Counted from the stretch's first letter, positions 1-9,206 are shown. The stretch is DNA of 64,000 nt from DTU053 sp012520115 (GCA_050953725.1 JBMNNB010000001.1:1054001-1118000); one strand, 5' to 3'. Notes: generated by a model from the letters alone, not told the origin. Numbers and translations: made by a program.

Positions 1-172
1 TAATGGTGAAATTCTGAGCGAAGTCAAACATTATGTAGGCGATAAATTCCTTTCTGCCTACATATCTGCGGTTTTCATAGACGTAATTTCGATTAGCCTC
101 TTCGGCGCTAATCACAGTCTCGGTGGTGTTTACAACAGCGTCGGACAATGGCTTCACCCTTTCAATGAACAT
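1..172 (-). CDS. GPH/MFS-type sugar transporter, N-terminal fragment
   Basis: Minus-strand frame open from an ATG at 172 to the window edge (57 residues). The last 20 or so residues (NRRYVGRKEFIAYIMFDFAQ) look like the cytoplasmic entry into the first membrane helix of glycoside-pentoside-hexuronide cation symporters. The first 35 residues are polar and would be a cytoplasmic extension. No good Shine-Dalgarno precedes the ATG; an in-frame GTG at 193 is an alternative start. If the call is right, it is a sugar importer related to the complete one at 43.9-45.2 kb. A plus-strand frame is also open here but resembles nothing known to me. Family assignment rests on a short stretch. Confidence 0.5.
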   Translation of the reverse strand, partial: MFIERVKPLSDAVVNTTETVISAEEANRNYVYENRRYVGRKEFIAYIMFDFAQNFTI

Positions 173-348
173 ATACTGTTCGGATAATAACACTCATATG
201 GTAAATCTATCATAATTTTATTCAAAATACAACACCAAATTATGCAAAATAACTTGAATAATTAGGAAGCAGCTGAAAATCAATTTTTCTAAGCCGTTAT
301 TTCATCCCCTTGTCCGGAATAGAATTATATGGACAGGGAGTGATGGGA

Positions 349-2171
349 TTGTTAATTAATATAACGGGTATTCTTGATAAAATATCGGCTGTTAACGAAG
401 CGGTGAACGGCTTTGTGTGGGGTACTCCCCTGCTTATTCTGCTGGTCGGCACGGGCGTGTATCTGACATTCAGGCTGAGACTGTTTCAGATAACAAAGGC
501 GAAATACATATACAAAGCCACGGTAGGCTCATTGTTTTCAAAAAACAGCGAGGCGAGGAAAAGCGGGAAGGAGTCGATTTCGCAGCTTCAGGCGGTTTCC
601 ACAATACTTGCGGCGACCCTCGGCACGGGCAATATCACGGGAGTTGCGACGGCCATAACCGCCGGAGGGCCGGGGGCGGTTTTCTGGATGTGGATTTCAG
701 CCTTTTTCGGGATGATGACAATGTACGCCGAGGCTGTGCTTGCAATATATTTCAGAAAGAAAAACAAGGCCGGCGAATGGACCGGCGGCACCATGTATTC
801 CTTGGAGAACGGACTTAAAACGAAAAGTAAGGCAAAGTTTCTGGCAAAGCCCCTCGGAGTATTGTTTGCCGTTCTCTGTGTTATTGCCTCCTTCGGGATA
901 GGCAATATGACGCAGTCAAACTCGATATCAAACGCCATGAAAACGAATTTCGGCATTCCGCTTGCTGTATCAGGCTTTGCGGTTGCCCTTGTGACGGGTA
1001 TTGTGATATTCGGGGGCATTAAGAAAATCGGCGCCGCAGCCGAAAGAATAATCCCTCTTGCCTCCCTTTTTTATATCGGGGCTGCTTTGTTTATCATTTT
1101 CAGAAACTCTGATAGTCTGCTCAACGCCTTTAATGCGGTGCTTTCAAATGCCTTTTCTTTCAGGTCTGTTGCCGGCGGAGTGGGCGGCTATGCTGTTTCA
1201 AGGGCTGTATCCTTCGGCCTTCGCAGGGGTGTTTTCTCCAATGAGGCGGGGCTCGGCTCCTCTGCGACGGTGCAGGCATCATCAGATACGGCGGAGCCAG
1301 TAATTCAGGGCATGTGGGGCATTTTCGCAGTTTTTGTGGATACTATTCTTATCTGCTCATTAACCGCCTTTGCCGTGCTGTCGGTGAAAATCACGGCGCT
1401 GCCCGTTGAGGCGGCGGCTGAAAATATTACGGATAAGCCCTCCCTTGTGGTGCTGTCGACCTCCAGCGAGGTTTTTGAGCGGGATGCGGCGAAAATTCCG
1501 CTTATTCTGAAGAAGCCCCTTGATGAGGCGGACATAAATCAGAGCTTTGAGGGCATGACGGGTAAGGCCTACGGCAGAACCGTGAAAATCAAGGCAAGCA
1601 GGGATTTGTTCTCCGCAATAGCTTACAACCGCTACATAAATGTGGCAGTGCTGAGGGGTGTCCCACGGACTGACGCTAAGGGGATGAAAATACTTGATGA
1701 TAAGGGCAACCCGATAATTGAATACGCAGAGGTAGCCCCCGTAGGCGGCGTGAACCTTAGTCAGCGACGGCTTTCTCCGCGCTCTCTAGGCAGCGCCGCA
1801 GGAAAGGTCATAGCAATATCCATACTTCTCTTTCGCCTTTGCAACGCTATCTCGGCTGGGCGCACATAGGCGCAAAGGCTCTGGAATACCTACTAAAGGA
1901 AAAGGGCGTAACTGCTTATAAATTCATCTTTACGTTATTTATTGTACTTGGAGCAGTGGCTAACTTAGAGCTTGCCTGGAGCATTTCCGACACATTCAAC
2001 GGACTTATGGCAGTGCCTAATCTTATTGGATTAATTTTATTGTCAGGAACAGTGGTGAAGATAACCGATAATTTCATTAAAAGAACAGCAAAGAAAGGCT
2101 CTAAAAACATAAAGCCTATGCTGTCTGCCTTTGAGGATATACAGGCTGAGGCTGAAAGAAAAAAGTTATAG
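349..2171 (+). pseudogene. Sodium:alanine symporter (AGCS family), frameshifted
   Basis: AGCS amino acid/cation symporter, a polytopic membrane protein importing alanine or glycine with Na+. Family signatures are clear: ATLGTGNITGVATAI, the GPGAVFWMW helix and SNEAGLGSSA. The likely start is TTG 349, eight bases after AGGGAG, matching the usual short N-terminus before FVWG. The main frame stops at 1867-1869; the C-terminal part (GWAHIGAKALEYLL to the end at 2171) continues in the +2 frame. Between about 1764 and 1853 the expected protein can only be followed by switching frame several times (TAFSAL, LGSAAG, AFAT, LGWAH), so at least three or four indels cluster there. Either a decaying gene or a local assembly error. 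Codons around 1400-1745 also encode a hydrophilic insert of about 100 residues not usual in the family. Confidence 0.75.
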
Positions 2172-2344
2172 AATGTGCTAATGTCTTCGTTTGAATTGGC
2201 TTTAATGTGTATGTTCAGCCACATTATTTGCATAACCTAAAACATTAATTTACCCACAACCACTTGAGTAATCTGAGCTTTATAGCTTATGTCATATGGT
2301 TCAGAACTAAAATATTTGAAATTCGCTATACTTATATATAAAAC

Positions 2345-2379
2345 AGACAGTCAACTTGTATGTTGACTGTCTTTGCTTT
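2345..2379 (+). terminator. Rho-independent terminator after the AGCS gene
   Basis: An 11-bp perfect stem (2345-2355 with 2362-2372) and loop TTGTAT, followed by a T-rich tail. It lies 170 bases after the AGCS stop. Otherwise the 360-base stretch 2172-2531 is AT-rich and shows no gene except the short frame beginning at 2480. Confidence 0.7.
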
Positions 2380-2479
2380 GCAGAAACTTATGTAAAAAAG
2401 CAAGAAGAAAACTAATACTTCACTGATCCCATCTCAATTAAAGTGAGAGTTAAGAAGTTTATATGAATTATTAATAAAA

Positions 2480-2593
2480 ATGATGTTAAATTTATATAAA
2501 CTTTTATTTACCTCAAGCCTATTGACAATTATTGGGGGTTTTGCGTACTATATCCATAGGCAAAAGTTACAGGATTATTCTTTTGCTCATTAA
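2480..2593 (+). CDS. Short membrane-leader frame upstream of the C39-like peptidase
   Basis: A 37-codon frame starting ATG ATG at 2480 and stopping with TAA at 2591-2593. It reads as a charged start followed by one hydrophobic segment (LLFTSSLLTIIGGFAYYI) and a polar tail. It overlaps the peptidase frame (from 2532) in another register and ends inside AAGGAG, which could serve as ribosome site for the next gene. It may be the displaced membrane anchor or signal sequence of the peptidase, which lacks one in its own frame. It could equally be an independent small peptide or chance. Low certainty. Confidence 0.3.
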   Translation: MMLNLYKLLFTSSLLTIIGGFAYYIHRQKLQDYSFAH

Positions 2594-3305
2594 GGAGATA
2601 GGAATTACTGAAGGACAAATTTCAACAATTAAAGCTAACATGTTTAATAATAAGCATGATAAATTTTCAGATAGACCTATTTTAATTAATCCTTATTTAA
2701 ATGACTCCATAACAACTCAAGCTATTAGTGCCGGTGTCGAAATGCCAGATTATGCCCTATGGCCACGTGTTAAAAAGCAACAAACGAACACGTGGTGCAG
2801 TGCCGCCACTGTAGAAACGGTATTGAACTATGTTGGTTTAAATTCTGGAACCATACCAACTCAATCAAAAATAATGGATGATTGGAAAAAATATTGGAAT
2901 GTAACATATCCTGATTTACCTTTGATGAGAAATTATATAAGAGACAAAGTTGATGCAAAATGCTCAACATATATAGTATTTCAATATGCAGGAAATAGAA
3001 CTGATTTTAATCAAGCATTAGCCTGGGATGTGCTAAATTATCAACCGATGATTATATTAATGAGCAACAAAAATGGAACATCTTCGTGGCCATATAAGAC
3101 AAGTGGTCATTTTTGCCTGGTTAATGGGTATTTTTCTGGAATCGATAAATACTTTATCGGAGACCCATTTTATTTTGATGGATATGTTCCTGGTGCTCCT
3201 AAAAACTCAAGAGGTGATCAGGGTGAACACAACAGAACTTGGGCCGAGCTTAATTTTGTCATTACTGAAAAATTCGGCAACTCAAAACAAACCGTATTAT
3301 TTTAA
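2532..3305 (+). CDS. C39-like papain-fold cysteine peptidase domain protein
   Basis: About 257 residues from a TTG at 2532, placed just after an in-frame TGA at 2523. Residues 80-230 look like a Peptidase_C39-like domain: catalytic Cys in NTWCSAATVETVLNY, His in SGHFCLVNGYF, and GDPF supplying the Asp/Asn. No signal peptide is present in this frame. The start is doubtful: TTG 2532 has no Shine-Dalgarno, an ATT at 2604 follows AAGGAGATAGG, and the first ATG is 2640. Proteins of this class are usually exported, so a frameshift from the hydrophobic frame at 2480 is plausible. The AT-rich composition and codon use differ from the flanking metabolic genes and match the lipoprotein downstream, suggesting joint acquisition. 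Confidence 0.6.
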   Translation: MGVLRTISIGKSYRIILLLIKEIGITEGQISTIKANMFNNKHDKFSDRPILINPYLNDSITTQAISAGVEMPDYALWPRVKKQQTNTWCSAATVETVLNYVGLNSGTIPTQSKIMDDWKKYWNVTYPDLPLMRNYIRDKVDAKCSTYIVFQYAGNRTDFNQALAWDVLNYQPMIILMSNKNGTSSWPYKTSGHFCLVNGYFSGIDKYFIGDPFYFDGYVPGAPKNSRGDQGEHNRTWAELNFVITEKFGNSKQTVLF

Positions 3306-3354
3306 TTAAATCCATTCATATTTTCTAACATATCTTTTTTTCAAATTATTCTAA

Positions 3355-3384
3355 GTTGCGTCTCATTATTTGATGAGACGCAAC
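3355..3384 (+). repeat. 12-bp inverted repeat just before a ribosome site
   Basis: Perfect 12-bp stem (3355-3366 with 3373-3384) and a six-base loop, ending four bases before the TTGGAGG that serves the lipoprotein gene at 3400. There is no following T-run, so it is not a normal terminator on this strand. It may protect the mRNA 5' end or regulate translation. Confidence 0.6.
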
Positions 3385-3399
3385 CCATTGGAGGCTAAC

Positions 3400-4665
3400 A
3401 TGAGAAAGAATCTAATTATATGCTCGCTAGTTTTAATTAGCCTTTTACTTACATCTTGTAATAACAGCAATTCATCAAATGATTTATCAAGTACAAATCC
3501 TGCTTCCATACAAAAACAAGATATTTTTGAAAGGGCCATACCACAAGAGCACGAAAGCTTTGAAATTTTAGATAAAATTGGGGGGAAATATATTGGTTTA
3601 GGGAAAAAGCAAGATGAATCCGGTATTACTTATAAAGATTTGATTTACGATATCAAAACAGGGGAATTTAATGAACTCAAATATCCTCCCACTTTACCTG
3701 ATTGGACGGTTGCTACACCCTCATATGCAGTTTTTAAGGATAAATACCTCTATGAATGGAAAAGTTATTCACAAGCTTCCGATTTTCATGAAGTAAAACT
3801 GACTTGCACAAATATTGAGACTGGAGAGGTTAGTGTAGTAGCTGAAAAAAAACTAAATACTCCTTTTGTCTGGATATGCAAATTAAGTGAAGATAGCTTT
3901 TTATCATATTACTTAACAACCATCGATTCAGACAAAACTGAATATGCAACCGTAACGGTAGCTGAAATTTTTGATTTGCAAGGAAACAGCAAAGAGATTA
4001 TCAGAGAAAAATATGAAAATGACAAAAGCTGGTCAAATAGCGACGGCACATTGATTGAAAGAGTTACAACATATAATGGGAAAATTTATGGAATTGGCAG
4101 AAAGAACATTTACGGTACATATCCTTATTTCCTTTATGAGTATGACAAAGATGGAACTATGCTCTCCACAAAAAGTTTAAAAGGGCTGGGCGACATAATA
4201 GATAATGAAATGCCAAACCTTTTTCATATTGTCGGGGATTATATGATAATTCAAACATATGCCACGCTAACATACTATATCTTCAAAATTACTGATGAAA
4301 ATGTAGAGCTAATTGCAAAAGACGACGTTGGAAAACTGCATTATGGAATATACAATAATATTATTTATTATACTGAAAGCAATGTTAATAGATTTTCAGG
4401 TATATCCGATTATAATAGTCGTCCAATCTATATGATTAATACAGAAAGTGGAACAACTCGCGCAATTGAATGGGAAGCTCCCTTCGAGGAAGCATATTTT
4501 TATGCCTTTAAAACATTATCTGATGGTGACTTATTGCTGATTTATTGTGAAAAAGAACTTGACCCTATGAAAACAATTCAATTTATCGCCCCAAAAGAAA
4601 AACTTTCCATTCCTGATGCTACAATGGAAGATTTACAGTCAGGCACCAGCTTAAAGCAAATGTAA
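3400..4665 (+). CDS. Predicted lipoprotein, probable beta-propeller-like ectodomain
   Basis: A 421-residue protein with a lipoprotein signal peptide: MRKN, a hydrophobic core, then the lipobox LLLTSC with the lipidated Cys near residue 21. A Ser/Asn-rich linker (NNSNSSND) follows. The mature part has repeating units with aromatic beta-strand patterns, such as KDLIYDIKTGE, FFLYEYDKDG-like and PIYMINTESG, which suggests a beta-propeller or WD-like fold. I do not recognise the family. ATG 3400 is chosen over an upstream TTG because TTGGAGG lies 5-6 bases before it. It follows the C39-like gene by 94 bases in the same AT-rich segment, so the two may work together at the cell surface. Confidence 0.6.
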   Translation: MRKNLIICSLVLISLLLTSCNNSNSSNDLSSTNPASIQKQDIFERAIPQEHESFEILDKIGGKYIGLGKKQDESGITYKDLIYDIKTGEFNELKYPPTLPDWTVATPSYAVFKDKYLYEWKSYSQASDFHEVKLTCTNIETGEVSVVAEKKLNTPFVWICKLSEDSFLSYYLTTIDSDKTEYATVTVAEIFDLQGNSKEIIREKYENDKSWSNSDGTLIERVTTYNGKIYGIGRKNIYGTYPYFLYEYDKDGTMLSTKSLKGLGDIIDNEMPNLFHIVGDYMIIQTYATLTYYIFKITDENVELIAKDDVGKLHYGIYNNIIYYTESNVNRFSGISDYNSRPIYMINTESGTTRAIEWEAPFEEAYFYAFKTLSDGDLLLIYCEKELDPMKTIQFIAPKEKLSIPDATMEDLQSGTSLKQM

Positions 4666-4732
4666 TATTTAATCAGTATCGAAAAAATAAAAGTTGGTTA
4701 TATAAGCAAATAACCCATGTTTACTTTTATTA

Positions 4733-4765
4733 TAAAAACATGAGCCGAAACTCTCGTTTCGGCTC
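4733..4765 (-). terminator. Terminator of the hydrogenase operon
   Basis: A perfect 10-bp stem (4742-4751 with 4756-4765) and TCTC loop. Read on the minus strand it ends the hydA transcript, with a T-rich tail at 4741-4733. It may also stop the converging lipoprotein transcript. Confidence 0.8.
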
Positions 4766-4774
4766 AAATTATTC

Positions 4775-6769
4775 TTAGGCTGGTACCTTGCTGAGAATCT
4801 TTTCTATTTCCTCGACAGCCTTTTCAAAGGTGCAGTGATATAAATACTTATCATTTATCTTTACTGCCGGACCCTTGCTGCACTGCTCGGTGCAGAAGGC
4901 AGCCGTGAAGTTTATATTACTCTCGATGCCCTTGTCACGGACATACTGAGCAAGCTGGGAATAAAGCTCCTGAGCGCCTCTTGCAAAGCAGCTTGAGCCG
5001 AGGCAGATAGAGATGCTGATAGGTGCCTCATCGTGTTTGCTTGACAGTGCAAGCTCGTCGGAGGTGATTCTGCGCCTGTTCTTATACTTTGTATGGAACA
5101 GCTTGTGTGCAAGCTCTTCGGTAAGCTCATCAGCATAAATCTTCTGGAGATAGGGATTCTCTTCTGAGCTGTGATATTCAAGCTGGCTGTCAGTCTTATA
5201 AAGTCCCATTGCTCTGTCGGTGACAGCTGACTTCTTCTCGGATACGGGCTGACCGCCGCCGTTTACACAGCCGCCGCAGCAGGCCATAACCTCGATAAGG
5301 TCATAATGCTCTTCGCCTTTTCTGACCTTTTCAATGAGCCTCTTGGCGTTTGCAAGTCCGCTGACAACTGCAAGGCGGAGCTTAAGGTCGCCGAGCTTAA
5401 CCTCTGTTGTCTTGACGCCCTGTAATGCTCTGAGCTGTGTAAACTCGAGCTTGACGCCCTTGACAAGGCTGGCTGCGGCAAAACGGAGAACTGCCTCGCT
5501 AACGCCGCCTGAGCTGCCGAAGATAACGCCTGCGCCGGACTTGAAGCCGAAGGGCATATCGAACTCTTCGGGGTCGAGCTCTGAGAACTTGATGCCTCTC
5601 TCCTTAATCATTACGGAGAGCTCCTGAGTTGTAAGAACAAAGTCTACATCGGGGTTGCCGTCTACAGAATGCTCGGGACGCTGAGATTCGAACTTCTTAG
5701 CCGTACAGGGCATTATTGAAACAACGATGATGTTTTCCCTGGGCATACCCAGATCTTTTGACAACAGCTCCTTGCTGAGTGAACCGAACATCTGCTGGGG
5801 GGACTTGCAGGATGAAAGGTTGCCGAGAAGATCGGGATAATACTGCTCTGCGTACTTGACCCATGCGGGGCAGCAGGATGTGAACTGGGGCAGCTTCTCG
5901 CCCTTTGCGAATCTGTCAAGGAACTCCTTGCCTTCTTCGATGACCGTAAAGTCAGCTGCGAAGGAGGTGTCATATACCTTATCAAAGCCGAGTCTTCTGA
6001 GGGCTGCTACCATCTGTCCGGTGGTAAGCTCGCCGGGCTTAAAGCCGAAGTACTCGCCGATTGCAACTCTGACTGCGGGAGCTATCTGGACAACTACATG
6101 CTTATCAGTGTCAAGCAGAGCGTTCCAGACTTCATTGGTCTGATATCTCGGAATGAGAGCGCCTACGGGGCAGACCTTAATGCACTGTCCGCAGTTTACG
6201 CACTCAACCTCGCCGATGCCCTTATTGAAATAGGGGGCAACCTTGGCGTCTGCGCCTCTGTTGGCGAAATCAAGAACGCCGACAGACTGGATTTCCTTAC
6301 ATACTCTTACGCAGTCTCCGCAGAGTACGCACTTTGCGGAATCCCTGTAAATTGAGCATGAGCTCATATCCGGCTCGGGGAACTCCGTGCGCTGCTTAAA
6401 TCTTACCTTAACAATACCCATCTGCTTTGCGATTCTCTGCAACTTGCAGGTACCGCTCTTGGGGCAGGTGGTGCAGCTCTGGTCATGGCTTGCAAGCATA
6501 AGCTCGACAATCATCTTTCTCATGTCTCTGAGCTGCTTTGTGTTTGTCTTGACCTTCATTCCGTCAAATACTCTTGTTGAGCAGGAGGGAACGATTCCCT
6601 GACCCTCAACCTCAACCATGCACATACGGCAGGCGCCTGCGACGCTGATTTCAGAGTGATAACAGAAGGTAGGCAAGTCTATCTTTGCTTTTCTTATAAG
6701 CTCAAGCAAATTAGGCTCGTTATCTATCTTAACTTCAATACCGTCAATTAATGCTATCTTATCTGCCAT
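4775..6769 (-). CDS. hydA: [FeFe]-hydrogenase catalytic subunit HydA
   Basis: A 664-residue cytoplasmic [FeFe]-hydrogenase, catalytic subunit of a HydABC-type (probably electron-bifurcating or NAD(P)-linked) complex. Domains in order: 2Fe-2S ferredoxin-like (C36, C47, C50), the His/Cys-ligated 4Fe-4S site (HDQSCTTCPKSGTC, about 94-108), two 4Fe-4S clusters (CVLCGDCVRVC and CVNCGQCIKVCP), and the H-cluster motifs TSCCPAW, MPCTAKKFE and ACCGGCVNGGGQP. The C-terminus is a thioredoxin-like 2Fe-2S domain (CLGSSCFARG, CTEQCSKGPAV). All expected cluster ligands are present. Start ATG 6769 follows GAGGTGAG. Last gene of rex-hydC-hydB-hydA, 10 bases after hydB. It evolves or takes up H2 in fermentation. 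Confidence 0.93.
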   Translation of the reverse strand: MADKIALIDGIEVKIDNEPNLLELIRKAKIDLPTFCYHSEISVAGACRMCMVEVEGQGIVPSCSTRVFDGMKVKTNTKQLRDMRKMIVELMLASHDQSCTTCPKSGTCKLQRIAKQMGIVKVRFKQRTEFPEPDMSSCSIYRDSAKCVLCGDCVRVCKEIQSVGVLDFANRGADAKVAPYFNKGIGEVECVNCGQCIKVCPVGALIPRYQTNEVWNALLDTDKHVVVQIAPAVRVAIGEYFGFKPGELTTGQMVAALRRLGFDKVYDTSFAADFTVIEEGKEFLDRFAKGEKLPQFTSCCPAWVKYAEQYYPDLLGNLSSCKSPQQMFGSLSKELLSKDLGMPRENIIVVSIMPCTAKKFESQRPEHSVDGNPDVDFVLTTQELSVMIKERGIKFSELDPEEFDMPFGFKSGAGVIFGSSGGVSEAVLRFAAASLVKGVKLEFTQLRALQGVKTTEVKLGDLKLRLAVVSGLANAKRLIEKVRKGEEHYDLIEVMACCGGCVNGGGQPVSEKKSAVTDRAMGLYKTDSQLEYHSSEENPYLQKIYADELTEELAHKLFHTKYKNRRRITSDELALSSKHDEAPISISICLGSSCFARGAQELYSQLAQYVRDKGIESNINFTAAFCTEQCSKGPAVKINDKYLYHCTFEKAVEEIEKILSKVPA

Positions 6770-6779
6770 TTATCTCACC

Positions 6780-8666
6780 TCACACTACTAATACAGCATC
6801 AAACTTGCAGGCTTCTACGCAGCTGCCGCATTTAATGCATTTTTCCATATCGATTACATAGGGCTGGCCCTTAGCACCTGAAATTGCGTCTACGGGGCAC
6901 TTTCTTGCGCAGAGGCTGCAGCTCTTGCACTTTACAGGGTCAATGCTGTACTTCTTGAAGGCTTCGCACTTGCCTGCGGGACAGCACTTATCCTTAATGT
7001 GTGCTTCGTATTCGCTTCTGAAATATCTTAAGGTAGAAAGAACCGGGTTGGGAGCGCTCTTACCGAGAGCGCAGAGTGAACCGGTCTGTACGGTCTTTGC
7101 AAGCTCTTCGAGCAGGTCGAGTGTCTCCATTGTGGCATCGCCGTTGAGGATGTCGTCAAGGAGTGCAAGCATCTGCTTTGTACCCTCACGGCATACAACG
7201 CACTTGCCGCAGGACTCGTTCTGAGTGAACTGCATGAAGAACCTTGCAATCTGAACGATACAGGTCTGGTTGTTCATAACAACAAGGCCGCCGGAGCCGA
7301 CCATTGCGCCGACCTGCTTTAAGCTTTCGTACTCAATGGGAAGGTCGATATGCTCCTGGGTTAAGCATCCGCCTGAGGGGCCGCCTATCTGAACAGCCTT
7401 ATAATCGGTGCCGCAGACTGTGCCGTCATCGTTTACAACGCCGCCGCCGATTGAGCCGACGATTTTCCTCAATGTGGTGCCGAAGGGAACCTCGATAAGA
7501 CCTGTGTTAACAACGTGGCCTGTAAGGGAGAAGGTCTTTGTACCCTTTGAGCCCTCAGTACCGATGGCTGCGTAATTCTTGGCGCCCATTCTTAAAACCA
7601 GCGGGATGGATGCGAGTGTCTCAACGTTGTTGATTGCGGTGGGCTTGCCGAAAAGACCCTTCTCTGCCGGGAACGGAGGCTTCGGGCTGGGCATGCCTCT
7701 CTTGCCCTCGACGGAAGCGATAAGAGCGGTCTCCTCGCCGCATACGAAGGCACCTGCGCCTTCCATGATGGTTATATCAAAGTCCATGCCTGAACCGAAG
7801 ATATTCTTGCCGAGTATGCCGGCCTTTCTTGCGTCATTAGCGGCCTTCCTGAGGCGCTTAACTGCAAGCGGGTATTCCGTACGTACATATACATAGCCCT
7901 GTGTGGCGCCGATTGCCTTAGCTGCAATAATCAGACCCTCGAGAACTGCGTGGGGTGTGCCCTCCATAACGCAGCTGTCCATGAATGCGCCCGGGTCGCC
8001 TTCGTCGCCGTTGCAGATGACATACTTAACGTCGCTCTTCTGAAGCCTTGTTAAATCCCATTTGCGGCCTGTGGGGAAGCCTGCGCCGCCTCGGCCTCTG
8101 AGGCCGGAAGCAAGGATTTCATCGCAGATTTCCTTATCGGTCATTTCAAGAACAGCCTTTCTGGCCATTGCGTAACCGCCGTTTGCGATGTACTCATCCA
8201 TATCCTGTGCGTCGATTCTGCCGCAAAGGTCAAGTGAGTTTCTCATCTGGTTTGCATAGTAGGGAATTTCCTTTGTGGTCGGAGCGGTTGTGCCGTCTTC
8301 TAAATGATAAAGGAGTCTGTCAACTATCTCGCCTTTGACAATTGTCTTGTCGATGATTTCCTCGACATCCTCCGGCTTGACCTTAACATAAAGTACGCCG
8401 GCGGGATATACGGTTACAAGGGGGCTCATCTGGCAGAAGCCCTGGCAGCCGCTTTCGGAAAGAAGATAATCCGCCTTTTCTCTCTCTAAAGAAACGGTAT
8501 ATGAAAGTCCCTTTTCCTCGAGAACCTCTTTAAAGCGCTTTGCAAGCGCAACAGAGCCGTTGGCAACACAGCCGGTACCTGCGCAGACAACTATGCGGGC
8601 CTGATAACCCTTCATACATTCGTCGAAAGCTGTCTTTATATGTTCAAGAATTTTTGCATCAGACAT
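6780..8666 (-). CDS. hydB: Hydrogenase diaphorase subunit HydB (NuoF-like)
   Basis: A 628-residue NADH/flavin subunit linking nicotinamide and ferredoxin pools to HydA. An N-terminal thioredoxin-like 2Fe-2S domain (CAGTGC, SGCQGFC) is followed by a NuoF core (RGRGGAGFPTGRKW and GDEGDPGAFMD for FMN/NAD, about 200-450), a 4Fe-4S site (ESCGKCVVCREGT) and a C-terminal two-cluster ferredoxin (CKSCSLCARKCP, CIKCGSCVEAC). ATG 8666 is chosen over a TTG at 8675 because GGAGG lies nine bases upstream. It overlaps the end of hydC by eight bases (ATGTCTGA), which implies translational coupling. The layout matches Thermotoga/Clostridia HydB and HndC. Confidence 0.92.
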   Translation of the reverse strand: MSDAKILEHIKTAFDECMKGYQARIVVCAGTGCVANGSVALAKRFKEVLEEKGLSYTVSLEREKADYLLSESGCQGFCQMSPLVTVYPAGVLYVKVKPEDVEEIIDKTIVKGEIVDRLLYHLEDGTTAPTTKEIPYYANQMRNSLDLCGRIDAQDMDEYIANGGYAMARKAVLEMTDKEICDEILASGLRGRGGAGFPTGRKWDLTRLQKSDVKYVICNGDEGDPGAFMDSCVMEGTPHAVLEGLIIAAKAIGATQGYVYVRTEYPLAVKRLRKAANDARKAGILGKNIFGSGMDFDITIMEGAGAFVCGEETALIASVEGKRGMPSPKPPFPAEKGLFGKPTAINNVETLASIPLVLRMGAKNYAAIGTEGSKGTKTFSLTGHVVNTGLIEVPFGTTLRKIVGSIGGGVVNDDGTVCGTDYKAVQIGGPSGGCLTQEHIDLPIEYESLKQVGAMVGSGGLVVMNNQTCIVQIARFFMQFTQNESCGKCVVCREGTKQMLALLDDILNGDATMETLDLLEELAKTVQTGSLCALGKSAPNPVLSTLRYFRSEYEAHIKDKCCPAGKCEAFKKYSIDPVKCKSCSLCARKCPVDAISGAKGQPYVIDMEKCIKCGSCVEACKFDAVLVV

Positions 8667-9159
8667 TTTCAACACCCTCCTGCTTTCTGATCTCGTTGAT
8701 AATTTCCATTGTCTTATCAGGTGTCATAAGGCCGTGAACCTCGCCGTTGATGACAACAGCGGGAGCAAGGCTGCAAGCACCGAGACAAGCGACGGTTTCA
8801 AGTGTGAACAGTCCGTCGTCGGTTGTCTTCTTGTTCTTGCCGAGGCCTAACTTCTTTTCGAGAGCCTTTAAAATGTCCTCTGACTTCTTAACATGGCAGG
8901 CAGTACCGTCGCAGATACGGATAAGATACTTGCCCTTGGGCTCCAATGTAAAATGCGAATAGAAGGTGGCAACACCATATACAGATGAAGGCGGAATACC
9001 GAGAGCCGTTGAGACATAAGTCATAATCTCTTCGGGCAGATAAGAGTACTCCTCCTGCATTTCTTGAAGAATAGGAATTAAGTGATGCGGATTTCTCTCA
9101 TGTTTGTCGAGTATTTCACAAACCTTATCGAATTTCGCTGTGATAATATCTTCCATCAT
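8659..9159 (-). CDS. hydC: Hydrogenase subunit HydC (NuoE-like 2Fe-2S protein)
   Basis: A 166-residue NuoE/HndA-type thioredoxin-fold protein carrying one 2Fe-2S cluster. Ligands are in CDGTACHVKKS (about residue 85) and CLGACSLAP (about residue 126). It passes electrons between HydB and HydA. The N-terminal helical part (ISPIL-like, ending in GIPPSSVYGVATFY) is typical of the family. It lies 48 bases after rex in the same direction, so Rex probably controls the operon it heads. Length is normal. Confidence 0.92.
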   Translation of the reverse strand: MMEDIITAKFDKVCEILDKHERNPHHLIPILQEMQEEYSYLPEEIMTYVSTALGIPPSSVYGVATFYSHFTLEPKGKYLIRICDGTACHVKKSEDILKALEKKLGLGKNKKTTDDGLFTLETVACLGACSLAPAVVINGEVHGLMTPDKTMEIINEIRKQEGVENV

Positions 9160-9206
9160 AAGACTCCTTTGTAAGAATGATATATAAAACTACGAAGCTA
9201 TTAATC

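Noticed and set aside
2..187. Plus-strand open frame at the left edge
   Set aside because: It resembles no protein I know, while the minus-strand reading gives a transporter-like N-terminus.
588..1019. Minus-strand frame opposite the AGCS gene
   Set aside because: It is an antisense shadow of a recognised family with no ribosome site.
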